7,905 nt of DNA, from the NCBI GenBank assembly GCA_903921295.1, contig CAIXOZ010000102.1, forward strand, positions 1 through 7,905, in the 5' to 3' direction. The notes under the pieces are model-generated. The model worked only from the letters and a program-made list of their open reading frames with translations. It did not search any database and had not been told where the DNA came from. This DNA is from an uncultured cyanobacterium (lineage in GTDB: Bacteria; Cyanobacteriota; Cyanobacteriia; PCC-6307; Cyanobiaceae). Within the stretch, counting starts at the first letter, position 1; each line of letters begins with the position of its first letter. The translations under genes were made by a program, and so were the position numbers. Positions 1 to 5,180 of the stretch are shown one piece after another.

Positions 1-730
1 CCACGGTCACCGAATCGTGCTCCTGGTGCCAACAGTCGTAATCGGTGACCATCGCCAGGGTGGCGTAAGCGATCTCCGCCTCCCGCGCCAGCCGTGCCTC
101 GGTGTGGTTGGTCATGCCGATCACGTGGGCCCCCCAGGAGCGGTAGAGCTGGGATTCGGCCCTGGTGGAGAAGGCCGGACCCTCCATGCAGAGATAGGTG
201 CCGCCCTGATGGAGGGCGCGGCCCTCCGGCATCAGCGGTCGGCCGCTGTCGACCAGAAGATCGCTCAGCACCGGACAGAACGGATCAGCGGCGGTGACGT
301 GGGCCACCAGGCCTTCGCCGAACAGGGTCAGAGGCCGCTGGTGGGTGCGGTCGATGAACTGATCGGGCACGAGAAAATCGAGGGGACGCAGCGTGTCCTG
401 CAGCGAGCCCACCGCCGAGACCGACAGGATCCAGCGCACCCCAAGCGAGCGCAGAGCCCAGAGGTTCGCCCGGTACGGCACCTCCGTGGGCAGGTGCGTG
501 TGATGGCGGCCATGGCGGGCGAGGAACACCACCTCGAGGTCGCCGATCCGCCCCAGACGCAGGCTGTCCGAGGGCGGGCCGTAGGGCGTGGCGAGCTCGA
601 TCTCCTCGATGGTCTCCAGCCCTTCCATCGCATAGAGACCACTGCCGCCGAGGATTCCCAGGCGTGCTGTTGCCAGCATCGCGCTGCTGTCGGCGTCACC
701 GCTGGCGTCGGGGGCCGGGGAGGTGCTCAT
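1..730 (-). CDS. mtnP: 5'-methylthioadenosine phosphorylase (3' end outside window)
   Basis: Cleaves 5'-methylthioadenosine with phosphate to adenine and 5-methylthioribose-1-phosphate in the cytoplasm, recycling the by-product of polyamine synthesis into methionine and purine salvage. Translating the minus strand from ATG 730-728 gives 243 residues before the window edge. Visible motifs of the PNP/MTAP family are the phosphate-binding GGSGLY (28-33), RHGRHH (72-77), CMEGPAFSTRAES (181-193), IGMTN (204-208) followed by EARLAREAEI, and VTDYDCWH (228-235), whose Asp230 is the expected purine N7 acid. Family members are near 290-310 residues, so about 50-60 residues are missing on the left. The first 17 residues are Ser/Ala/Asp-rich and not conserved-looking; a second ATG at 679 (Met18, just before the conserved core) is an alternative start. 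No Shine-Dalgarno sequence is visible before either. Diverges from the cyclophilin gene. MTAP is preferred over ordinary purine nucleoside phosphorylase because of the MTN/EARLAREAEI block; confident. Confidence 0.95.
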   Translation of the reverse strand, partial: MSTSPAPDASGDADSSAMLATARLGILGGSGLYAMEGLETIEEIELATPYGPPSDSLRLGRIGDLEVVFLARHGRHHTHLPTEVPYRANLWALRSLGVRWILSVSAVGSLQDTLRPLDFLVPDQFIDRTHQRPLTLFGEGLVAHVTAADPFCPVLSDLLVDSGRPLMPEGRALHQGGTYLCMEGPAFSTRAESQLYRSWGAHVIGMTNHTEARLAREAEIAYATLAMVTDYDCWHQEHDSVTV

Positions 731-761
731 GGCCAGGAGGTCGCAAAGGGCTGCCAGGTCC

Positions 762-789
762 GTTTTACCGCAGGGGTTGATACTGTCCG
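762..789 (-). promoter_or_regulatory. weak sigma70-type promoter candidate for mtnP
   Basis: In the 77-base gap between the divergent mtnP and cyclophilin genes, the minus strand reads CGGACA (789-784), a 16-base spacer, then TAAAAC (767-762). Each hexamer matches the consensus at four of six positions. It would give a leader of about 25 bases before ATG 730. The match is poor and could be chance. I found no comparable pair on the plus strand for the cyclophilin gene. Confidence 0.2.
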
Positions 790-807
790 GAAGTTGCCGA
801 TTCCGCG

Positions 808-1248
808 ATGACCAAAGCCCTGATGGACACCGATGCAGGCCAGATTCATCTGGAGCTGTTTGACGCTGACGCTCCCAACACCGTCGCCAATTTCGTCAAG
901 CTGGCCAGGGATGGCTTCTATGACGGCCTGGCCTTTCACCGCGTGATTCCAGGCTTCATGGCCCAGGGCGGTTGCCCCAACAGCCGTGAGGGTGCCCGCG
1001 GCATGGCCGGTACCGGCGGTCCCGGCTACAAGATCGACTGCGAGATCAACGCCAACAAGCACAAGGCAGGCACCCTCTCGATGGCCCATGCCGGCAAGAA
1101 CACCGGTGGCAGTCAGTTCTTCCTCTGCCATGAAGCCCAGCCCCACCTCGACGGCGTGCACACCGTCTTCGGTCATACCGATGATCTGGCCGTTGTTCTG
1201 GCCCTGAAGACCGGCAGCCGCATCAAGACGGTGACCATCAGCGACTGA
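808..1248 (+). CDS. ppiB: cyclophilin-type peptidyl-prolyl cis-trans isomerase
   Basis: Catalyses cis-trans isomerisation of X-Pro peptide bonds, assisting protein folding. The 146-residue product is a single minimal cyclophilin domain with no signal peptide or membrane segment, so it should be cytoplasmic. Family landmarks are FHRVIPGFMAQGG (43-55), with Arg45 matching the catalytic Arg55 of human CypA and Gln53 matching Gln63; GTGGPGYKI (68-76); GTLSMAHAGKNTGGSQFF (88-105), with Phe105 in the hydrophobic pocket; and HLDGVHTVFG (113-122), with Leu114 and His118 matching CypA Leu122 and His126. The position of CypA Trp121 is His113, a change seen in many bacterial cyclophilins and tied to weaker cyclosporin binding. 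ATG 808 begins directly before the first beta strand. Only a weak, distant GGAAG (789-793) precedes it. Convergent with ribBA. The family is certain; the symbol ppiB is a family-level label. Confidence 0.95.
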   Translation: MTKALMDTDAGQIHLELFDADAPNTVANFVKLARDGFYDGLAFHRVIPGFMAQGGCPNSREGARGMAGTGGPGYKIDCEINANKHKAGTLSMAHAGKNTGGSQFFLCHEAQPHLDGVHTVFGHTDDLAVVLALKTGSRIKTVTISD

Positions 1249-1263
1249 GTCGCCAAGGCTGGT

Positions 1264-1290
1264 GGGCCGGCCCTTTGCGGGGACCGGCCC
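1264..1290. terminator. GC-rich hairpin between convergent ppiB and ribBA
   Basis: GGGCCGG-CCC at 1264-1273 pairs with GGG-CCGGCCC at 1280-1290, leaving only A1283 bulged and a six-base loop (1274-1279), that is about ten base pairs, nearly all G-C. It lies 15 bases after the ppiB stop and 55 bases beyond the ribBA stop on the other strand, the usual place for a terminator serving both genes. Neither side carries a T-tract, so it is not a classical intrinsic terminator; it could instead stabilise 3' ends. The remainder of the gap (1291-1345) holds only a small CCGGT/ACCGG inverted repeat. Confidence 0.4.
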
Positions 1291-1345
1291 GACCATGTTT
1301 CGCGGCTGTCCATGACCGGTTGTCCGAGACCGGCTGCCTGTCCGT

Positions 1346-3016
1346 TCAGCACCAACGGATGAAGGCTCCGGGATCCCAGGCCTCCGGCGCCTTGGCGCGG
1401 CCCGAGAGTTCAGCCAGTGGGCGCTGCAGCGGTTCGAGAGCGCTGCTGGGATGGGTGCTGTGCTGAACGTCCGGGGCGAGGAGCAGGCTCACCTCGGCGG
1501 TGCCGGGCCAGGCCGCCATGCGCGTCAGCAACCCATTGAGTTCCTGGCTGGGCAGGGTGCCACCTGGGGCTGCCGTGACCAGCACGGCCAGGGGGGGACG
1601 GTTGAGCAGAGCCAGCACCCGGCTGTGCTCCTCGCGCTCGATCTGCAATCCGGCTCGCTCGCAGAGGGTGCGCAGTTCGCCCCAGTGTTCTGCCGCCCGG
1701 ATCGCCAGCGCTTCGGGCGCCAGCCATTCAGGCGACGGTGTCCAGGAGAGGACCGCCGTCAGTCCATCGCTGCTCGGATCCAGGAGATGCCCGAGTTTGG
1801 TGCGTTTGGTGCTCAGGTAAGCGGCGTTGTGCTGGGAGGCATCCATCACCAGCGGGACGCGGTCTTCCACCTGCAGGCCATAACCGCCAAGGCCAGCGAT
1901 CTTGCGCGGGTTGTTGGTGATCAGCCGCAGCCGATGCACCCCCAGGTCGCTGAGGATCTGGGCGCCAACGCCGTAGTTGCGCAGGTCGGCCGGAAAGCCG
2001 AGATGTTCGTTGGCCTCCACCGTGTCCAGCCCGCCGTCCTGGAGGCTGTAGGCGCGCAGTTTGTTGATCAGGCCGATGCCGCGGCCCTCCTGTCGCAGAT
2101 ACACGACCACCCCTTCACCGGCCGCTTCAATCATCCGCAGCGCGGCTTCGAGCTGGGGCCTGCAGTCGCAACGCAGGGAGCCGAAGGCATCCCCCGTCAG
2201 GCATTCGGAATGGACCCGCACCAGCACCGGGCCCGTGGCCTTGTCGGGCTGCCCTTTGACGATCGCCACATGGTCGGCACCATCGAGTTCGTTCTGGTAA
2301 CCGATTGCGCGGAAATCGCCGAAGGCGCTCGGAAGCTTCGCCTCAGCCTGACGGCGCACGAAGCGTTCGGTGCCGAGCCGATGACTGATCAGATCGGCGA
2401 TGTTGATCAGTTTCAGGTTGTGGCGGCGGGCGTAATCGACCAGTTGCGGCAGCCGGGCCATCGAGCCATCGACGTTCTGGATTTCACAGATCACACCGGC
2501 CGGATAGAGGCCGGCCATCCGCGCCAGATCGACGGCGGCTTCCGTGTGTCCGGCTCGTTTGAGCACGCCGCCGGCGCGGGCCCGGAGCGGAAAGACATGG
2601 CCGGGTCGGCGCAGATCGGAGGGTCTGGTGTCGGGATGGATCGAGACCTGAATCGTGCGCGCCCTGTCCTCGGCGGAGATCCCCGTGCTCACCCCCAGCT
2701 CCGGACCGGCATCCACGGACACCGTGAAGGCGGTCTGGTTGTTGTCGGTGTTGCGATCCACCATCAGGGGCAGCTCGAGCTCGTCGAGCCGCTTGCCCTC
2801 CATCGCCAGACAGATCAGCCCCCGGGCTTCGGTGGCCATGAAATTGATCTGCTCAGGGGTCGCGAACTGGGCGGCGCAGATCAGATCGCCTTCGTTCTCG
2901 CGGTTCTCGTCATCCACCACCACGATGCAGTCGCCGTTGCGGATGGCGGCCAGGGCCTCATCGATCGGATCGAAGACGATCGCGGCTGCGGCAGTGCTGG
3001 GGTCGGAGAGGGTCAC
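1346..3016 (-). CDS. ribBA: bifunctional 3,4-dihydroxy-2-butanone-4-phosphate synthase / GTP cyclohydrolase II, with C-terminal extension
   Basis: Supplies both precursors of riboflavin: the RibB part converts ribulose 5-phosphate to dihydroxybutanone phosphate plus formate, and the RibA part opens GTP to the diaminopyrimidine. The product has 556 residues. RibB spans about 15-212, with the acidic metal/substrate loop DDENRENEGD (35-44), TGISAEDRA (111-119) and RPGHVFPL followed by GHTEAAVDL (137-165). RibA spans about 215-412, with zinc ligands Cys272, Cys283 and Cys285 (HSECLTGDAFGSLRCDC), RQEGRGIGL (308-316) and TNNPRK (367-372). Both active sites look intact. Residues 415-556 form an extra region that matches neither enzyme; from memory, long RibBA proteins of this size are usual in cyanobacteria, and the region's role is unknown to me. 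The start is GTG 3016-3014: an in-frame TGA lies at 3046-3044 and no ATG intervenes, while the first internal Met is residue 60, inside the domain. Diverges from argC. Confidence 0.95.
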   Translation of the reverse strand: MTLSDPSTAAAAIVFDPIDEALAAIRNGDCIVVVDDENRENEGDLICAAQFATPEQINFMATEARGLICLAMEGKRLDELELPLMVDRNTDNNQTAFTVSVDAGPELGVSTGISAEDRARTIQVSIHPDTRPSDLRRPGHVFPLRARAGGVLKRAGHTEAAVDLARMAGLYPAGVICEIQNVDGSMARLPQLVDYARRHNLKLINIADLISHRLGTERFVRRQAEAKLPSAFGDFRAIGYQNELDGADHVAIVKGQPDKATGPVLVRVHSECLTGDAFGSLRCDCRPQLEAALRMIEAAGEGVVVYLRQEGRGIGLINKLRAYSLQDGGLDTVEANEHLGFPADLRNYGVGAQILSDLGVHRLRLITNNPRKIAGLGGYGLQVEDRVPLVMDASQHNAAYLSTKRTKLGHLLDPSSDGLTAVLSWTPSPEWLAPEALAIRAAEHWGELRTLCERAGLQIEREEHSRVLALLNRPPLAVLVTAAPGGTLPSQELNGLLTRMAAWPGTAEVSLLLAPDVQHSTHPSSALEPLQRPLAELSGRAKAPEAWDPGAFIRWC

Positions 3017-3057
3017 CGGGAACGGCGGCGGGACGGCCTGGAATCACATTCAGGCAT
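3013..3057 (-). other. 14-codon upstream open frame overlapping the ribBA start (possible leader peptide)
   Basis: On the minus strand ATG 3057-3055 opens a frame of 14 codons (MPECDSRPSRRRSR) that ends with TGA 3015-3013. This stop shares bases with the ribBA GTG start, forming the GTGA overlap typical of translational coupling. The peptide is Arg-rich at its end. The proposed ribBA -10 element (TATAAA, 3069-3064) ends six bases before this ATG, so a transcript could begin at or next to the ATG and the frame might be read leaderless. A short frame in a GC-rich gap can arise by chance and I recall no described leader peptide here. Confidence 0.3.
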
Positions 3058-3063
3058 GGAGCC

Positions 3064-3093
3064 TTTATAGAGCCCGGTACGATCGACAGTTCA
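3064..3093 (-). promoter_or_regulatory. candidate ribBA promoter
   Basis: The minus strand has TATAAA at 3069-3064, five of six matches to the -10 consensus and the most AT-rich spot of this divergent gap. A poor -35 candidate, TGAACT (3093-3088), sits 18 bases upstream. Transcription would start near 3057, about 40 bases before the ribBA GTG. No riboswitch-like fold of FMN type is apparent, as the leader is too short to hold one. Confidence 0.4.
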
Positions 3094-3096
3094 GGA
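3093..3096 (+). promoter_or_regulatory. ribosome binding site deciding the argC start
   Basis: AGGA at 3093-3096 stands nine bases before ATG 3106, a normal distance. The in-frame TTG at 3100 would be only three bases away, too close, so this site supports ATG 3106 as the argC start. It is one of the few recognisable Shine-Dalgarno sequences in the window. Confidence 0.5.
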
Positions 3097-3105
3097 ACTT
3101 TGGGC

Positions 3106-4170
3106 ATGGTCCAGCAGCGGGTCGCCGTCATCGGCGCCAGTGGTTATGGCGGTCTGCAGACGCTGCGTCTTCTGGCTGATCACCCGCAGCTGACGGTCAC
3201 CTACCTGGGCGGAGAGCGCAGCAGCGGCCGCCGCTGGAGCGAGCTGGTCCCCTTTCTGCCGCTGCCCGGTGATCCGATCGTGCAGAGTCCCGATCCGGAG
3301 GCGATCGCTGCCGCCGCCGATCTGGTGGTGCTCAGCCTTCCCAACGGTCTGGCGTCACGCCTGGTGCCCGATCTTCTGGACCGTGGTCTGAAGGTGGTCG
3401 ATCTTTCCGCCGACTATCGCTACCGCTCCCTCAGCCAATGGCGGGAGGTCTATGCCGCCGAGGCGAGGGAGCACCCCCGCGACGATGCGGCGCTCTGCGC
3501 TGAAGCCGTCTACGGACTGGTGGAGCTGGAGGAGGAGCGCATCGCCGCCGCGCGACTCGTGGCGGCACCGGGATGCTTCCCCACAGCCAGCCTTCTCGCC
3601 CTGAGTCCGTTCCTTCGTCAGGGCCTGATCGAAAGCAGCGGCATCATCATCGATGCCAAGACCGGCACATCCGGCGGAGGTCGTGCGGCCAAGGAGCATC
3701 TGCTGCTGGCGGAAGCCTCGGAAGCGGTATCCCCTTACGGCGTCGTCGGCCACCGTCACACCAGTGAAATCGAGCAGCTGGCCACCCAGGTGGCCGGTCA
3801 GCCGATTCAGCTGCAGTTCACGCCGCACCTGATGCCGATGGTGCGCGGTCTGCTCGCCACGGTCTACGCCCGGCTGCGCGATCCCGGCCTGACGGCCGAG
3901 GACTGCACCACCCTGCTGGAGGTGGCCTACCGCCATTCCGACAGCGTCTCCGTGCTGCCGGTCGGCACTTACCCCTCCACCAAGTGGGTGCGCCAGACCA
4001 ACCGGGCGCTGCTCTCGGTCCAGGTGGACCAGCGCACCGGCCAGCTGATTGTGATGTCTGCCATCGACAATCTGGTCAAGGGCCAGGCCGGTCAGGGGGT
4101 GCAAGCCCTGAATCTGATGGCGGGTCTGCCCGCCTCGCTCGGTCTGCCCCTCCTTCCCTTCTATCCCTGA
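3106..4170 (+). CDS. argC: N-acetyl-gamma-glutamyl-phosphate reductase
   Basis: NADPH-dependent reduction of N-acetylglutamyl-5-phosphate to N-acetylglutamate 5-semialdehyde, the third step of arginine synthesis, in the cytoplasm. The 354-residue product has the normal length of type 1 ArgC. The Rossmann nucleotide loop VIGASGYGG is at 8-16; SLPNGLAS (77-84) and VVDLSADYR (97-105) follow; the catalytic Cys157 lies in APGCFPTA (154-161), where the thioester forms; DAKTGTSGGGR (183-193), GHRHTSEI (215-222), HLMPMVRGLL (241-250) and DNLVKGQAGQ (321-330) are further signatures, with His216/His218 near the active site. The start is ATG 3106, supported by AGGA nine bases upstream; an in-frame TTG at 3100 would add only two residues. 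Transcribed away from ribBA across an 89-base gap. The 3' end overlaps the purN 3' end by ten bases. No other arg gene is nearby. Identification is secure. Confidence 0.97.
   Translation: MVQQRVAVIGASGYGGLQTLRLLADHPQLTVTYLGGERSSGRRWSELVPFLPLPGDPIVQSPDPEAIAAAADLVVLSLPNGLASRLVPDLLDRGLKVVDLSADYRYRSLSQWREVYAAEAREHPRDDAALCAEAVYGLVELEEERIAAARLVAAPGCFPTASLLALSPFLRQGLIESSGIIIDAKTGTSGGGRAAKEHLLLAEASEAVSPYGVVGHRHTSEIEQLATQVAGQPIQLQFTPHLMPMVRGLLATVYARLRDPGLTAEDCTTLLEVAYRHSDSVSVLPVGTYPSTKWVRQTNRALLSVQVDQRTGQLIVMSAIDNLVKGQAGQGVQALNLMAGLPASLGLPLLPFYP
3301..3308. repeat. HIP1 octamer GCGATCGC
   Basis: One copy of the highly iterated palindrome GCGATCGC lies inside argC. This octamer is strongly over-represented in many cyanobacterial genomes. 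A single copy in 7.9 kb is no proof of enrichment, but it agrees with the cyanobacterial gene content. Confidence 0.5.
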
Positions 4171-4817
4171 GCCGCTGCCACCAGGGCCACGGCCAGCGGC
4201 AGGATGCGGTGCTCCTCCACCTGGATCCGACGGCTGAGGGTGGCGTGGTCGTCGCCCGGCAGCACGGGCACGGCGGCCTGCACCAGAATTCGGCCGCCAT
4301 CCACCGCCTCATTGACCAGATGGGCGGTGCAGCCCGCCAGGGTCACACCGGCTGCCAGGGCCTGGCCGACTCCATCGAGACCCTTGAAGCTGGGCAGCAA
4401 CGAAGGATGGATGTTCACCAGCCGTTCCGGGAACGCCGTGATCAGCCTGGGGGTGACGATCCGCATCCAGCCGGCCATCACGACCAGATCGATCGCTGCC
4501 CTGCGGAAGCTGGTCACCAGCGCCTGGTCAAGGCTGTCGCGGTTGGGATGGCTGCGGTGATCGTGCAGCTCGGTGGTGATTCCCAGACGTTCGGCCCGCT
4601 CGACGGCGCCGCAGTCGGCGTTGTTCACCGCCAGAAGGACCACATCGGCCTGCAGGTCGTCCCGGCGGCAGGCCTCCACCAGGGCTTCGAAGTTGCTGCC
4701 CTGGCCTGAGGCCATCACCGCCAGCCGCAATCGCCTGGATGCGGCGATCGGTGATGACGGTGGCTGCGGCCACTGGATGGATCGGCTCTGATCGCTAGGG
4801 TCTGACAAAGCGGGCAT
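4161..4817 (-). CDS. purN: phosphoribosylglycinamide formyltransferase (GAR transformylase)
   Basis: Transfers the formyl group of 10-formyltetrahydrofolate to glycinamide ribonucleotide, the third step of de novo purine synthesis, in the cytoplasm. From ATG 4817 the product has 218 residues. The phosphate-binding loop MASGQGSNFEAL is at 36-47, VVMAGWMRI at 112-120, and the catalytic trio is Asn135 and His137 in NIHPSLLPSFKG (135-146) plus Asp173 in NEAVDGGRI (169-177); the spacing of 2 and 36 residues equals Asn106/His108/Asp144 of E. coli PurN. The first 30 residues, rich in Pro/Ser/Gln, precede the conserved LRLAVMASG strand and are not part of the fold. An upstream in-frame ATG at 4832 has AGGA seven bases before it and would overlap the next gene's start by nine bases; the choice between the two is open. 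The stop TAG (4163-4161) lies within the last codons of argC. Function certain, start less so. Confidence 0.95.
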   Translation of the reverse strand: MPALSDPSDQSRSIQWPQPPSSPIAASRRLRLAVMASGQGSNFEALVEACRRDDLQADVVLLAVNNADCGAVERAERLGITTELHDHRSHPNRDSLDQALVTSFRRAAIDLVVMAGWMRIVTPRLITAFPERLVNIHPSLLPSFKGLDGVGQALAAGVTLAGCTAHLVNEAVDGGRILVQAAVPVLPGDDHATLSRRIQVEEHRILPLAVALVAAAQG

Positions 4818-4823
4818 CGCCTC

Positions 4824-5168
4824 ATGTCCCATCTCTCCATCCTGCCAACGGTTCTGCGCGAGCTTGATCTTCTCGAGGCCGCGCTCAGGGATCTTGGCCT
4901 CACCCCTCTCAGGGGCGGCGATCTGCAGGGATTCGCTGAAGATCGCCAGCCTGTTGACCTTTCGGTGAACCTCGCCGACGGCCAGCCCGTGGGATGGCGT
5001 CGTCAATCGGACGGCCAGCTGATGCTTGTGGCCGATCTGCAGCGCCTCGGCCGCTCCCATTCGCTGCGCTCGTTGATCGGAGCGATCACCCGTCGCTACG
5101 CCGCCCGTCTGGCCCTCCGGGAAGCCGCCAGTTCCCTGGCCGGCGCCCGCGTCGAGATCTCCGTCTGA
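4824..5168 (+). CDS. Ycf35-type DUF1257 protein
   Basis: The 114-residue product starts MSHLS and has the layout of the DUF1257/Ycf35 family conserved in cyanobacteria and red-algal plastids: an N-terminal segment of the MSH(F/L)S...L..L..AL.DLG type (1-25), an LRGG...GF pattern (29-38), a VDLSVNLADGQPVGWRR core (44-60), LMLVADL (66-72) and a helix with ITRRYA (88-93). I know no established biochemical function for the family. Compared with Ycf35 as I remember it, the product ends just after GARVEISV and lacks the final strand of the DGSIxLVVxRW type; the bases after the stop do not encode it in any frame, so it is not a fresh frameshift. It may be a shortened paralogue. No membrane segment or signal peptide. 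Starts six bases from the purN start on the other strand and is followed after 12 bases, in the same frame, by the M61 peptidase gene, probably as an operon. Confidence 0.85.
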   Translation: MSHLSILPTVLRELDLLEAALRDLGLTPLRGGDLQGFAEDRQPVDLSVNLADGQPVGWRRQSDGQLMLVADLQRLGRSHSLRSLIGAITRRYAARLALREAASSLAGARVEISV

Positions 5169-5180
5169 TGGGCTGATTCC

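Noticed and set aside
777..784. TTGATACT as a plus-strand promoter element for the cyclophilin gene
   Set aside because: GATACT resembles a -10 box but no acceptable -35 hexamer lies 15-19 bases upstream, and reading TTGATA as a -35 leaves no -10 at 800-805.
17..811. Long plus-strand open frame (264 codons) opposite mtnP
   Set aside because: It is antisense to a protein with clear MTAP motifs and its product is Gly/Arg/Gln/His-rich with no recognisable domain. Long empty frames are expected opposite GC-rich genes.
727..1296. Minus-strand open frame opposite the cyclophilin gene
   Set aside because: The plus strand encodes an unmistakable cyclophilin; the antisense product shows no family features.
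1308..1340. Small inverted repeat CCGGT/ACCGG after the main hairpin of the ppiB-ribBA gap
   Set aside because: Only five base pairs with an eight-base loop; expected often by chance at this GC content.
3017..3063. FMN riboswitch before ribBA
   Set aside because: The leader is at most about 40 bases and shows none of the conserved junction sequences of the FMN aptamer, which needs over 100 bases.
1451..3070. Very long plus-strand open frame (539 codons) opposite ribBA
   Set aside because: RibBA motifs on the minus strand are complete. The antisense product is low in structure-like patterns and rich in Gly, Gln, His and Arg; it is a codon-bias shadow.
3100..3105. TTG start for argC two codons upstream
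   Set aside because: AGGA at 3093-3096 would be only three bases away, whereas ATG 3106 has normal spacing and a better start codon.
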